Source: Anaerolineaceae bacterium (GTDB taxonomy: Bacteria; Chloroflexota; Anaerolineae; Aggregatilineales; Phototrophicaceae). From it: DNA of 64,000 nucleotides. Below are positions 44,218 through 53,723 of this stretch, piece after piece. Position 1 is the stretch's first letter. Every line of letters starts with the position of its first letter. The notes beneath the pieces were generated by a model. The model did not search any database. It saw nothing but the letters and a program-made list of their open reading frames with translations, and was not told the DNA's origin. Location of the stretch: assembly GCA_020634115.1 (NCBI GenBank), contig JACKCH010000010.1, positions 372,001 to 436,000 on the forward strand, in the 5' to 3' direction. The translations under genes and the position numbers were made by a program.

Positions 44218-45180
44218 TTATCCCTCCTCGGCATGATGGCAGGCGACGGTGTGACCGGGCGAGCGTTCGATTGGGCTGGGATTGTCTGTCGCGCATAAAG
44301 GGCTGCGGCGGTGACAGCGCGGTTCAAAACGGCAGCCGGGCGGCAGGGCATTCAGGGGTGGCGGATGCCCTGGAATCGACGCCAGCGATACCGTCGGTTG
44401 GTCAACATCCGGGAAGGCCTGGAGTAACCGCTGGGTATACGGGTGCAGTGGCATATTGAAGATGGTATCCACACTGCCATACTCGGCTACCTGCCCGCCA
44501 TACATCACCAGCACGTCATCACACAGTTCGGCCACCACGCCCAGGTCATGCGTGACCATCACGACGGACAGACCCAACTGCGATTGCAGGTTTTGCAGCA
44601 AATCCAGCACCTGCGCCTGAATCATCACATCCAGGGCGGTGGTAGGTTCGTCCGCGATGAGAATATCCGGGTTACAGGCCAGCGCCATCGCAATCATCGC
44701 CCGCTGCCGCATCCCGCCGCTGAACTGGTGCGGGAACTGGTTGGCACGTTCCGGGGGGATACCGACCAGTTCCATCAGTTCGCCGACGCGCATCTGTGCC
44801 TGTTTGTGGCTGATGGGCGCGTGATGGCGCAGGGCTTCAATGATCTGGTTGCTCACCTTGCGGACGGGATTCAGGGCATTCATCGCCCCCTGGAATACAA
44901 TAGCGATGTTATTCCAACGAACCTGCCGCATCTGATCTTCGGAAATTCGCAGCAGGTCGGTTCCCTGGTAGAGAATCTGCCCGCTGGTAATCCGCCCCTC
45001 TTGGGGCAGCAGCCGCAGCAGTGCCAGCATGGTCGTCGTTTTGCCACAGCCGGATTCGCCCACCAACGCCAGTGACCGGCCTTTTTCCAGGCTGAAACTG
45101 ACATCCGTGACCGCGTGCAGGGGTTGGTCGTTCGCCAGGTAGTCTATCGAGAGATGGCGCACCTCTAGGATAGGGGTCAT
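44218..45180 (-). CDS. Oligopeptide/dipeptide ABC transporter ATPase (DppD type)
   Basis: A 320-residue ATPase. Seen: Walker A GESGCGKTTTM near residue 43, Q-loop VFQGAMNALNPVRKV (typical of OppD/DppD), signature FSGGMRQRAMIAMAL, Walker B ILIADEPTTALD, switch VMVTHDLGV, and the C-terminal PPGCRFEPRCHRRSPLC cysteine region. It would form a heterodimer with the DppF-type ATPase encoded next. The start ATG overlaps the permease gene stop by four bases. Reading frame and key residues are intact, in contrast with the permease genes upstream. Confidence 0.9.
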   Translation of the reverse strand: MTPILEVRHLSIDYLANDQPLHAVTDVSFSLEKGRSLALVGESGCGKTTTMLALLRLLPQEGRITSGQILYQGTDLLRISEDQMRQVRWNNIAIVFQGAMNALNPVRKVSNQIIEALRHHAPISHKQAQMRVGELMELVGIPPERANQFPHQFSGGMRQRAMIAMALACNPDILIADEPTTALDVMIQAQVLDLLQNLQSQLGLSVVMVTHDLGVVAELCDDVLVMYGGQVAEYGSVDTIFNMPLHPYTQRLLQAFPDVDQPTVSLASIPGHPPPLNALPPGCRFEPRCHRRSPLCATDNPSPIERSPGHTVACHHAEEG

Positions 45181-46121
45181 GAGTCCTCCTGGGTGGTTGG
45201 AGTGGCTTTAGCAGGCGCAAGCGGTTCCGGCGGCAGCGGCAGTACCAGCGACACCATCCGCCGGGGGTCGAACAGGTGGTGCGATTTGATACGCGGATTA
45301 ACGATTTCCTCCAATGTGCTGCCCATCAAGATCAGCGCCATGCTCACCCACAGGATGGCGAAGCCGGGCGGCAGCAGAAACCACCACGCCTGACGGCTGA
45401 TGGCCCGCTCAAAAGCGAAGTTGAGCATATTCCCCCACGTCACCAGCGTCGGGTCGCCCAGACCGAGGAAACTCAGGGAGGATTCAGCCAGGATGGACGC
45501 CGAAATATCCAGCACCGCCTGGGCGATGATGAGCGGAATCACCTGGGGCAGCACGTGACGTACAATAATCCGCAGGTTACTGGCCCCGATAGCCCGCGCC
45601 CGCAACACGAACTGGCGCTCCTTAATCGAGAGCGTCTGTGAACGCACCAATCGCGCCGTGTACGTCCACCCCAGAATGCTGATGACAAAGATGATTTTCC
45701 ACAGGCCCCGCCCCCACACGGCGATAATCACCAGCGCCAGGGGCAAGTCGGGAATGACCAGCAGGAAGTCCACAATCCGCATCAGGAAGTTATCCACCTT
45801 GCCGCCGTAAAAGCCGGAGATCAGGCCGACGGTGGTGCCGATGAACATGGAGACGAACGAGGCCGTGAACCCCACCAGCAGTGACACCCGCGCCCCGTAG
45901 ATCAACTGACTGAACACATCTTTGCCAGCGTCGTCGCGGCCCTAGCAGATGGTCGCTGTCTGGCGGCGCGAGGATGTCCGCAGCCTGTACCTGCAAGCGA
46001 TCATACGGATTGTAAGGGCGATCCAGGGCGCAAACACGGCGGCAATGACCACCACCGCCAGCATACTCGTCCCGATCAGGCCAGCAGGCCGCCGCAGAAA
46101 TTGTCGGATATATTTCAGCAT
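45177..46121 (-). pseudogene. DppC-type permease, frameshifted
   Basis: Homologous to the second permease of peptide ABC transporters. The start MLKYIRQFLRRPAGLIGTSM at ATG 46121 (AGAGG upstream) is in one frame up to VFAPWIA. The next stretch (PYNPYDRLQVQAADILAPP) is readable only after one base is added at the GGG run 46016-46018. The remainder (RDDAGKDVFSQLIYGARVSL to the end) is reached only after one base is removed near 45938-45943. In the first frame a stop follows soon. The rest carries the EAA-loop-like region RARAIGASNLRIIVRHVLP and five helices. A restored product would be 314 residues. This is either a true pseudogene or a sequence error, since both shifts lie in G/C runs. Confidence 0.75.
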
Positions 46122-46133
46122 GGCACGGCCTCT

Positions 46134-47144
46134 CTAATTGACCTTCACACGGGGGTCAAGCACCGAATACAGAATGTCCGCCGCCAGATTCGCCAGAATC
46201 ACGCTAACCGCCAGCAGCAGGAACGCCCCTTGCAGCACCGGGTAATCCTGCTTGGCAACCGAGTCGTAGATCAGACGGCCAATGCCCGGCCAGGAAAACA
46301 CGGTTTCGACCTGGATGGCGCCGCCAACGGTATAGCCAGGGTCAGCGCGATGATCGTGACCATCGGCAGCATGGCGTTTTTCAGGGCGTGATCGCGGAGA
46401 ATTTTGGCCGTGCTGAGTCCTTTGGCCTTCGCCGTCAGGATATAATCTTCCGCCAGCACTTCGACCACGCTGCTGCGCATGATGAGCATGTAACCGCTGG
46501 CGCTGACGACGGCCAGGGTGATCGTTGGCAGAATCAGATGCCGGGCGACATCCAACCAGTAGGCCAGCGTCCCTCTTCAGCGTAACCGGGTGTGACCATA
46601 CCACCGCTCGGCAGCACCCCCCGCGCCAGAATCAGCAGGATAATCCCCAGAAAGAAGGTCGGTAGCGCCCAGGTGAGCAGGCCGAGGATCAGCGCCGCTG
46701 TATCCAGGCGCGTTCCCCGCCGCCAGGCTGCCGCCAGCCCGACCACGACGCCGATCAGGATTGCCAGGGTTTCACCCGTAAAGACCAGTATCACGGTGCG
46801 CCAGACCCGCTCCCCAGTACTTCCGCTACATCCTGGCGGGTGGCGAAGGAGATACCCAGGTTGCCTTGAAACAGGTTGCTTAAGTAGGCCGTGAATTGAC
46901 TGTCGAAGGCCTTTTCCAGGTCGCCGGATTGTAACGCTTCTCCGTCCAGCCAGATGGGTTTATCTAATCCGAACTGGACGCGAATCTGCGCCTGCGCCTG
47001 TTGGGTCAGGCGCGGATTGCGAAACAGCAGCTTCACCGGGTCGCCGGGGAGAATGCGAAACAGGAAGAAATTGAACACAATCACCACCGCCAGGGTGATG
47101 ACTGCAAAGATGACTTTCCGTACCAGGTAGTCAAACCGTATCAT
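46134..47144 (-). pseudogene. DppB-type permease with three frameshifts
   Basis: Homologous to the first permease of peptide ABC transporters. Four consecutive pieces in different frames line up as one protein. They are MIRFDYLVRKVIFAVITLAV to AEVLG, LVFTGETLAILIGVVVG to GYAEEG, LDVARHLILPTITLAVVSAS to IIALTLA, and YTVGGAIQVETVFSWPGIG to the end (DPRVKVN). Each junction needs one extra base: at the GGGG run at 46812-46815, the GGG run at 46571-46573, and near 46331-46340. The restored protein is about 336 residues, the normal family length, with the EAA-type loop AKAKGLSTAKILRDHALKN. All three are -1 shifts in or beside G/C runs, so consensus error is a serious alternative to real decay. Confidence 0.75.
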
Positions 47145-47265
47145 GATGATATGTTAGTCCACGAGCGGTTGGCCGCCCACCTAATTCCTGCCTGCGAAAC
47201 CGAGTGAAACCTCTCTTTTACCCACAACCCGACACATCAGCCAATTATCCTGCAAAAAAGCAATC

Positions 47266-47293
47266 GTAGGGGCGTACCGCCGTGCGCCCCTAC
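47266..47293. repeat. GTAGGGGCG palindrome (copy 8), 12-bp stem
   Basis: GTAGGGGCGTAC pairs with GTGCGCCCCTAC (12 bp, one T-G wobble) around CGCC, 29 bases after the dppA-type stop and before the permease gene. It may also work as a transcript-trimming or attenuating hairpin that raises binding-protein yield relative to the permeases. Confidence 0.65.
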
Positions 47294-47321
47294 CAGATAA
47301 TCTAAGTGAGGTGTTGGTACG

Positions 47322-48920
47322 CTACTTGATACTGAAGCCGTGGAACAGCGCCCACTTGATCGGCTCGGCGGCCAGGTTCGAATCGAAGCCGAACGCGGTG
47401 CTGCGGTAAGCACTGATCGAGTTGTAGTAGGCCACCGGGATATAGGGCTTGTCATCGAAGATCATTTGCTGTGCCTGCCAGATGATGTCGCGGCGCTGCT
47501 CGTGGTCAACGGCGGTAGACTGCGCGTCGTACAGGGCGTCATAAGCCGGGTTGCAGTAACCGCTGTCGCTCCAGCCGCCATCAACCGTCTCGGCACAGGT
47601 GAAGATGCTCACCGCAAAAGCCGGATCGGGGTCGAAATTCCAGCCCCAGTATATCAGGTCGTTATCATAGTCGGGTTGGAGGGCGATTAAGGTGTCATCC
47701 GAAAGCACCTGCGGCGGGGCGGAAATGCCAATCTGCGCCAGGTCGTTGGAGATGATTTCAATCACCCGTGCATAGTAAGTGGAACTCTCCGGGGCATAGA
47801 GGCGATATTCCAGGAGAGAACCATCGCTGTATTCACGCACGCCATCATTGTTGGTATCCAGGTATCCGGCCTCGTCCAGAATGCGATTGGCTTCGGCCAG
47901 ATCGAAAGCATCATCCTGGATGTCCGTGTTATGGAAGTCACCATAGGCTGGCCCCAGGAAGGTGGCTGCCGGAGTAGCGTATCCTGAGTAAGCGATGGTG
48001 ATGATCTGCTGCTTGTCAATCGCATGAGAAATCGCGCTGCGGACAACCGGGTCATTCAGGCTGGCCGGTTGGGTACCATCCGGGCTGGAATTGATGATGA
48101 GTTCTTCCAGCGAGAAGTAATCGCTGACCGAAACAGTGACCGAATCGGCAGCATCCAGTAGGGGCTGCGTGCCAGAGAACGGCACGGTGGTAATCAGGTC
48201 AATTTCCCCGGCCAGGAGCGCCTGGATCATGGCATCATCATTGGCATATTCCTGGTAGATAATCCGGTCTACCGGCGGTTTGCCGCCCCAGTAGTTCGGA
48301 TTGGCGTCCATAATCATGTACTCGCCTTCCTGGAAATCCTTCAGGATGTACGGGCCAGAGCCGAGTACCGCGTCATATTCTGAATAGGTGGTGATGTCGT
48401 CCCCGCTGATATTCTCCCAAACCTGGGGCGCAACAATCCACACGAATAGCAATTTGGAGCTAATCATATCCGGTACGGGGGCGTCGAGGGTAATTTGCAG
48501 CGTGGTTGCATCCAGTGCCTCAACCGTTTCAACATTGCTCAAGTAACCGGACAAGGAGGGGACTTCGTTATCAATGACCCAGTTTAGACTCCAGGCGGCT
48601 TCGTTGGCGGTCAGCGGTGCGCCATCGCTGTAGGTCACGCCCTCGCGAATTTTGAACTGCCAGACCAGCCCATCGTCGGAAACGCTCCAGCTTTCGGCCA
48701 GTCCGGGTTCAAAATCCTGCCCGCCGGCCCACTCAACCAGGGTATCCTGCCATAGCGGGCGGATATTGTAGCCGTAGAAACCATTGGCCGGGTTGATGGT
48801 GTCCATGATGTAGGTCGTGCCGACCCGTAATGTAGTTGGCTGATCCTGTGCTCCGGCAGCAACTGGCAGCAGCAGTGCCAGGACGACTAAAGTCACGAAC
48901 AAGTTTCTTAATTTACTCAT
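47322..48920 (-). CDS. Peptide-type ABC substrate-binding protein (SBP family 5)
   Basis: A 532-residue exported binding protein. Seen: a signal peptide cut at AAGA before QDQPTT with no lipobox Cys; the family core TTYIMDTINPANGFYG, ESWSVSDDGLVWQFKIREGV (the SBP_bac_5 signature), LGSGPYILKDFQEGEYMIM and VVRSAISHAIDKQQII; and the C-terminal ANGYDPAYDALYD-like region (YCNPAYDALYD). Substrates of this family are peptides, nickel, some sugars and opines; none can be chosen here. It is the first gene of the transporter operon, preceded by a promoter (48975-49002) and a hairpin at the predicted transcript start. Confidence 0.9.
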   Translation of the reverse strand: MSKLRNLFVTLVVLALLLPVAAGAQDQPTTLRVGTTYIMDTINPANGFYGYNIRPLWQDTLVEWAGGQDFEPGLAESWSVSDDGLVWQFKIREGVTYSDGAPLTANEAAWSLNWVIDNEVPSLSGYLSNVETVEALDATTLQITLDAPVPDMISSKLLFVWIVAPQVWENISGDDITTYSEYDAVLGSGPYILKDFQEGEYMIMDANPNYWGGKPPVDRIIYQEYANDDAMIQALLAGEIDLITTVPFSGTQPLLDAADSVTVSVSDYFSLEELIINSSPDGTQPASLNDPVVRSAISHAIDKQQIITIAYSGYATPAATFLGPAYGDFHNTDIQDDAFDLAEANRILDEAGYLDTNNDGVREYSDGSLLEYRLYAPESSTYYARVIEIISNDLAQIGISAPPQVLSDDTLIALQPDYDNDLIYWGWNFDPDPAFAVSIFTCAETVDGGWSDSGYCNPAYDALYDAQSTAVDHEQRRDIIWQAQQMIFDDKPYIPVAYYNSISAYRSTAFGFDSNLAAEPIKWALFHGFSIK

Positions 48921-48939
48921 GCCGAAAGGCTCCTATATA

Positions 48940-48967
48940 ACTCGATAATCCAATATTTTTATCGAGT
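48940..48967. promoter_or_regulatory. Inverted repeat at the predicted 5' end of the dppA-type transcript
   Basis: ACTCGATAA and TTATCGAGT are perfect 9-bp arms separated by 10 bases. With the promoter at 48975-49002 the transcript should begin at or next to this repeat. It then runs directly into the ribosome binding site (TAGGAGCC). It could be a repressor operator or a stabilising 5' hairpin. Confidence 0.5.
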
Positions 48968-48974
48968 GGCGCAT

Positions 48975-49002
48975 ATTAGAGCACATTAGCGAAGAATTGC
49001 AA
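48975..49002 (-). promoter_or_regulatory. Putative promoter of the dpp-type operon
   Basis: On the minus strand TTGCAA (48997-49002, 4/6) and TCTAAT (48975-48980, 5/6) are 16 bases apart. The predicted start of transcription is near 48968. Confidence 0.45.
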
Positions 49003-49358
49003 TAAATTCCTCATTCTATTTCGATTTTTGCCGGTACATCATACTGAAATGCAGAGGAAGGAGGCATACCATTTGAGATGGAATTTTCATGAATCTGACT
49101 ATACATGATGGCCGCAATCAATGTGGACAACATCCGGCCTGCTATATATCTCATGTGAGCGGGGCGGTCTGGTTCAGGGTAATCCAACGAGAGAAAAGGG
49201 TGATTTTTCTTCTATTGGTGTAAAGTTTTTGTTGTGAGACACAGTATACCCATTCGGTTGTTTTTGGATGGCGCTGCACCTCCATGCTACCGAACAGGTC
49301 TATCAAGTCGTCTCTCAGTTCGCAATCCATTCTAATTTCAGAAAGAGAGTCTAACCTA
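49003..49358. other. Gene-free divergent gap
   Basis: No gene is seen in these roughly 355 bases between the transporter operon and the aminotransferase, which diverge. It is AT-richer than the coding DNA. It contains AGAGAGT just before the aminotransferase start as a possible ribosome binding site. No palindrome or terminator stood out. Confidence 0.35.
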
Positions 49359-50708
49359 ATGACCCAAATTAATCGTGATCGTTTGCACGCTGCGCTCAAA
49401 GCTGAAGATGAGCACTTTATAGAAAACCACCCGCAATCTCGTATCCTATTTGAGCAAGCCCAAAACAATCTGCTTTCTGGTGTCCCCATGAACTGGATGA
49501 TTCGATGGGCGAGTCCATTTCCAGTTTTTGTCGATGCGGCGCAGGGAGCACATTTCACAGATATGGATGGGCAGCGTTACTTAGATTTTTGTCTGGGTGA
49601 TACGGGTGCTATGGCCGGGCATGTACCAAGGGCGACTGTCAATGCCATTTCTGCACAGTTGCAGCGCGGACTCACCTTCATGCTTCCTACGAAAGATGCC
49701 CTGTGGGTCGGAAAAGAATTAGAACGTCGTTTTGGCCTCCCCTTTTGGCAGTTCACCCTCACAGCAACCGATGCGAACCGATTTGCACTCCGCCTGGCAC
49801 GGCATATTACGGGACGTTCAAAAGTCCTGGTTTTCAACTGGTGCTATCATGGCACCGTGAACGAAAGTTTTATTACCTTAACCGATGGGAAATCACATGT
49901 CCGCAGAGGGAATATAGGCCCCGCAGTTGACCCCAATATAACCAGTTATGTCGTTGAATTTAATGATATTCCCGCCCTGGAAGCCGTACTGGCAAATGAA
50001 GATGTCGCTTGTGTTCTGACCGAACCGGTCATGACCAATATCGGCATTGTGCATCCGCAAGCTGGCTTTCACGAGGCGCTGCGCGAAATCACGCGCCGCA
50101 CCGGGACATTATTGATTATTGATGAAACACATACGATTTGTGCAGGTATCGGCGGCTATACCCGCGAACACCAGCTCGAACCCGATTTGGTTACAATAGG
50201 AAAGCCGATTGCAGGGGGTATTCCAGCGGCGGTTTATGGGATTTCTAAGCAAGTTGCTGAGCGCATCAAATTAAAAACAAATAAAGTTACTTCTGATACC
50301 AGTGGGATCGGAGGCACATTGGCTGGAAATGCGCTGTCATTGGCAGCAATCCGCGCCACTTTGGAGCATGTACTGACCGAAGAAGCCTACGCCCACACGA
50401 TTCCGCTGGCAAACCGTTTTTGTGAAGGGGTTCAATCGGTTATTGATGAGTTTGCCCTGTCCTGGCATGTAACCCGGCTCGGTTGCCGTGCCGAATACTG
50501 GTTCCGGGAACAGCCACCGCGCAACGGGGGAGAAGCTGCAGCCGCAATCGACACGGAACTGGATCGCTACATGCACCTGGCGAGCCTGAACCGCGGCATT
50601 CTCATGACGCCTTTTCATAATATGGCGCTGATTGCCCCAGATACGACCCGAGCCGATATTGATTTTCACACACAGGTATTTCGAGAAATTGTACAGAACA
50701 TTTTTTAG
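49359..50708 (+). CDS. Class III aminotransferase (glutamate-1-semialdehyde aminomutase-like)
   Basis: A 449-residue PLP enzyme. Seen: FVDAAQGAHFTDMDGQRYLDFCLGDTGAMAGH at the N-terminus (family start), LLIIDETHTICAGIGGYTR (the Asp that holds the PLP ring) and TIGKPIAGGIPAAVYG (the Schiff-base Lys near residue 281). The FCLGDTGAMAGH and ETHTICAG patterns resemble hemL-like transaminases that act on small amino acids, rather than ornithine or GABA transaminases. No tRNA-glutamate pathway genes are near, so a catabolic transaminase is more likely than haem synthesis. The ATG at 49359 follows an AGAGAGT. It converges with the polyamine-type operon and may act on what that operon imports (inference). 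Confidence 0.8.
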   Translation: MTQINRDRLHAALKAEDEHFIENHPQSRILFEQAQNNLLSGVPMNWMIRWASPFPVFVDAAQGAHFTDMDGQRYLDFCLGDTGAMAGHVPRATVNAISAQLQRGLTFMLPTKDALWVGKELERRFGLPFWQFTLTATDANRFALRLARHITGRSKVLVFNWCYHGTVNESFITLTDGKSHVRRGNIGPAVDPNITSYVVEFNDIPALEAVLANEDVACVLTEPVMTNIGIVHPQAGFHEALREITRRTGTLLIIDETHTICAGIGGYTREHQLEPDLVTIGKPIAGGIPAAVYGISKQVAERIKLKTNKVTSDTSGIGGTLAGNALSLAAIRATLEHVLTEEAYAHTIPLANRFCEGVQSVIDEFALSWHVTRLGCRAEYWFREQPPRNGGEAAAAIDTELDRYMHLASLNRGILMTPFHNMALIAPDTTRADIDFHTQVFREIVQNIF

Positions 50709-50918
50709 AAAATCTTGTGGTGAAACAGGCAACTGGTTTGCTTGATCCCTTGTTATGATCGTATATCCGCCTGGGATGCCGCCTCATCTGGCGGTGATCC
50801 TGGGTGGCTACTCCCCATGCCTAAAGGTATCTGTCCTCGGCTGTTGGTGAAACGCTGGAAGGATGGCCCAGAACATAGACCGCTCTCCCCAGCGCATTCA
50901 CCAGATCACCGCACAAAA

Positions 50919-51731
50919 CTACTGGGTCGCGCTATCACTCGTCATGCGATGCGCCAAGATAATGGGAATAAATGTCACCATGATGACAAACAGTGCCGCC
51001 ACATTCGTTACCGGGCGGTCACGCGGGCGCACCAACTGGCTGAAAATCCAGATCGGCAGCGTTTGCTGCTGCCCCGCCGTGAAGGTTGTCACGATGACTT
51101 CATCAAACGATAGGGCAAAGGCCAGCATCCCGCCCGCCAGCAGCGCCGTTGCGATATTCGGCAGCATGATATAACGGAAAGTCTGGAACGTGGACGCGCC
51201 TAAATCCATAGACGCCTCAAGCTGTGAGTGCGCTGTGCGCCGCAGCCGGGCGACAACGTTGTTATAGACGGTCACGATACAGAACGTCGCGTGGCCGACC
51301 ACGATTGTCCAATAGCCGAAGCTGAATCCCCCCAGGCTGATTGCGGAGCGCAGCGCGATACCGGTGACTATACCCGGCAGCGCAATCGGCAGAATCACCA
51401 GTAGCGACACCGCCTCGCGCCCGAAGAACTTACTCCGGTAGATGGCTGCCGCTGTGAGCGTCCCCAGCAGCAAAGCCATCACGGTGGCTACGACGGCGAC
51501 TTGCAGCGACAGCCCGAAAGCATCCCAGAAGTCACTCCGGCTGAACAGCACGCCAATCCATTCAGTTGTTAAGCCGGGCGGGGGGAAACGAAACGAGGCT
51601 TCCTCTGTTGTGAAGGCATACAGGATGACGATTGCCAGCGGGAAGTGCAGGAACAGCAAGCCAAATCCAGCGGCGACTTTCAGGCTGATCGGGGTACGCC
51701 GTGCGTTCGGGTCACGCGGTTTAGAGCGCAT
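50919..51731 (-). CDS. Polyamine-type ABC permease (PotC-like)
   Basis: A 270-residue permease with six hydrophobic segments. Seen: [26 protein letters not shown] (family start after the first helix), then [38 protein letters not shown], and the EAA loop with [23 protein letters not shown], where ASMDLGAS matches the E-A-A---G signature. The [21 protein letters not shown] segment is typical of PotC/PotI. The start ATG overlaps the potB-type stop by 11 bases. It is the last gene of the operon. The substrate could be putrescine or spermidine, but related systems carry other amines. Confidence 0.88.
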   Translation of the reverse strand: MRSKPRDPNARRTPISLKVAAGFGLLFLHFPLAIVILYAFTTEEASFRFPPPGLTTEWIGVLFSRSDFWDAFGLSLQVAVVATVMALLLGTLTAAAIYRSKFFGREAVSLLVILPIALPGIVTGIALRSAISLGGFSFGYWTIVVGHATFCIVTVYNNVVARLRRTAHSQLEASMDLGASTFQTFRYIMLPNIATALLAGGMLAFALSFDEVIVTTFTAGQQQTLPIWIFSQLVRPRDRPVTNVAALFVIMVTFIPIILAHRMTSDSATQ

Positions 51732-52659
51732 CGAAAGCTCCTAATCTGCGGGCCAGGAGCAGATACCCGCTCATGATGACAATCGGAACCATCGTAAAGG
51801 CCGCCGCCAGCGGGATATTGCCCGCCGTGCCTTGCTGCGCCAGCACCGCCGCCCCGATAAAGTAGCTGGAATTGCCGATCACGTTGGGGATGATGTAATC
51901 GCCCAGGGTGAGCGAAAAGGTGAAAATAGACCCCGCCACCAGACCAGGGAACGCCAGCGGAAAAATCACTTTGCGGAAGGTATAACCCGGCCTCGCGCCC
52001 AGGTCGCTGGAGGCGTCAATTAACGACTGCGGAACCCGTTCCAGCGCGGTGATAATCGGCAAAATCATGTAGGGCAGCCAGATATAGACAAAAACGATGA
52101 ACATTCCCAGGAACGAAAATGACAGGGATGGCCCGCCGATCACCGGGACTTGCAGGATACCATCCAGCAGTGATTTTAGTCCCAGGGTGTTGAAGAACCA
52201 GGTCACAATGCCTTCCTGCGCCAGGATGATCTTCCAGGTATAGACACGCACGAGATAGCTTGACCACAGCGGCAGCAGCACCGCCAGATACAGAATCCCT
52301 TTGGTGCGCTTCGAGGCGTAGTGGGCGATGAAGTAGGCCAGCGGGAAGGCGATAATTGCGCTGGCAATCGTCACCGCCGCCGCCATCAGCACCGTCCGCA
52401 CGATGATGTCCGTATTGGCCGGGGTGAAAAGCTGCTGGTAGGTTTTCAGTGTGAACTCGCGCACCACCTGCCCGGTGAAGCCATCAATCGAGAAAAAACT
52501 CTGGACGAGCAGCGCCAATAACGACCCCAGATAGACGATTCCCAGCCATAACAGTGGTGGCGCCAGCATCACCAGCAGCGACAGGCGGGGCCTCTGGTAG
52601 AAAAAAGTGGAGAGACGCCGCATGAATGACGGCTCTCCCCGTGGGGCGCTGCGGTTCAT
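51721..52659 (-). CDS. Polyamine-type ABC permease (PotB-like)
   Basis: A 312-residue membrane permease. Seen: helix 1 [26 protein letters not shown], the region [26 protein letters not shown] (typical of PotB/PotH), the EAA loop [24 protein letters not shown] and [14 protein letters not shown]. The ATG at 52659 overlaps the PotA-type stop (ATGA), with GGGAGG six bases upstream. The N-terminus carries about 35 extra hydrophilic residues before the first helix. It pairs with the PotC-like permease to form the channel. Confidence 0.88.
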   Translation of the reverse strand: MNRSAPRGEPSFMRRLSTFFYQRPRLSLLVMLAPPLLWLGIVYLGSLLALLVQSFFSIDGFTGQVVREFTLKTYQQLFTPANTDIIVRTVLMAAAVTIASAIIAFPLAYFIAHYASKRTKGILYLAVLLPLWSSYLVRVYTWKIILAQEGIVTWFFNTLGLKSLLDGILQVPVIGGPSLSFSFLGMFIVFVYIWLPYMILPIITALERVPQSLIDASSDLGARPGYTFRKVIFPLAFPGLVAGSIFTFSLTLGDYIIPNVIGNSSYFIGAAVLAQQGTAGNIPLAAAFTMVPIVIMSGYLLLARRLGAFDAL

Positions 52660-53723
52660 GGCGTGCCTCCCTGACCGCTCAGGCGGCGGTTCGTGCTGCG
52701 CGGCCACGTCAGTGCTACCCGGCTGCCACGTGCGCCCACCACGTCACCGGGCGCGGCATCCAGGTTTTGCTGGACGACAGTCAGATCACCGCCGCCATCC
52801 ACTTCCACCAGGTAGCGCGTGCTGACTCCCAAATAAATCACGTCGCGGATTGTGCCTACCGCCGCGCAGGTGTCGGGGTCAGGTGATGCGCCGCTGCCTT
52901 CCGGCGTCATGCGGATTTTCTCAGGCCGGATACTGAAGAGGTCAGGCGATCCGGTCAACCGCTGTGCCAGATCGCCGCTGAGGATATTTGATGTCCCCAC
53001 GAACCCAGCCACGAAACTGGTCGCTGGCCGTTCGTAGATTTCGGCGGGTGCTCCCACCTGTTCGATCTTGCCCCGGTTAAAGACCGCCACCCGATCACTC
53101 ATGGTCAGGGCTTCTTCCTGGTCATGCGTGACAAAGATAAAGGTGATGCCGACCTTTTCCTGAATGCTCTTGAGTTCGATCTGCATTTCCTGGCGCAGCT
53201 TGAGGTCGAGCGCTCCTAATGGCTCATCCAGCAGCAGTACACGGGGATGGTTGATAAGTGCCCGTGCCAGGGCGACCCGCTGCCGCTGCCCGCCGGAGAG
53301 TTGCGAAGGCTTGCGCCGCGCCATCCCCGGCAGGCGCACAAGTTCCAGCATTTCATTGACCCGTACCTCGCGCTCTTTTTTCGGCACTTTACGGATCATC
53401 AGCCCATAGGCGATATTGTCCCCCACGTCCATGTGGGGGAACAGCGCGTAATCCTGAAAGACGGTGTTCACGTCGCGGTCATAGGGCGGAATAGTGGAAA
53501 CTTCCGTCCCATACAGTCGGATGCTGCCCGCTGTGGGCATCTCGAACCCGGCGATCAGGCGCAAGCAGGTCGTCTTGCCCGACCCGGACGGCCCCAAAAG
53601 CGAGAAGAACTCGCCATCATAGACTTCGAGGCTGATCTGATCTACAGCTTTGACATCGCCGAAGTAGCGGCACACATTGGTGAATTGTACCGCCACTTCA
53701 CGATGCGTATTCATGGTGTTCAT
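52656..53723 (-). CDS. Polyamine-type ABC transporter ATPase (PotA-like)
   Basis: A 355-residue ATPase. Seen: Walker A GPSGSGKTTCLRLIAGFE near residue 40, Q-loop TVFQDYALFPHM, signature LSGGQRQRVALARAL near 144, Walker B VLLLDEPLGALDLKLR, switch VTHDQEEALTMSDR, and a C-terminal TOBE-type domain (IRPEKIRM). These are hallmarks of the PotA/MalK-like spermidine/putrescine group. The ATG at 53723 overlaps the aldehyde dehydrogenase stop (ATGA). An alternative start lies nine bases later. Confidence 0.9.
   Translation of the reverse strand: MNTMNTHREVAVQFTNVCRYFGDVKAVDQISLEVYDGEFFSLLGPSGSGKTTCLRLIAGFEMPTAGSIRLYGTEVSTIPPYDRDVNTVFQDYALFPHMDVGDNIAYGLMIRKVPKKEREVRVNEMLELVRLPGMARRKPSQLSGGQRQRVALARALINHPRVLLLDEPLGALDLKLRQEMQIELKSIQEKVGITFIFVTHDQEEALTMSDRVAVFNRGKIEQVGAPAEIYERPATSFVAGFVGTSNILSGDLAQRLTGSPDLFSIRPEKIRMTPEGSGASPDPDTCAAVGTIRDVIYLGVSTRYLVEVDGGGDLTVVQQNLDAAPGDVVGARGSRVALTWPRSTNRRLSGQGGTP

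Noticed and set aside
49359..50708. Haem-pathway glutamate-1-semialdehyde aminomutase
   Set aside because: Similarity is real, but no haem genes are nearby and the neighbours are catabolic transport genes; kept only as hemL-like.
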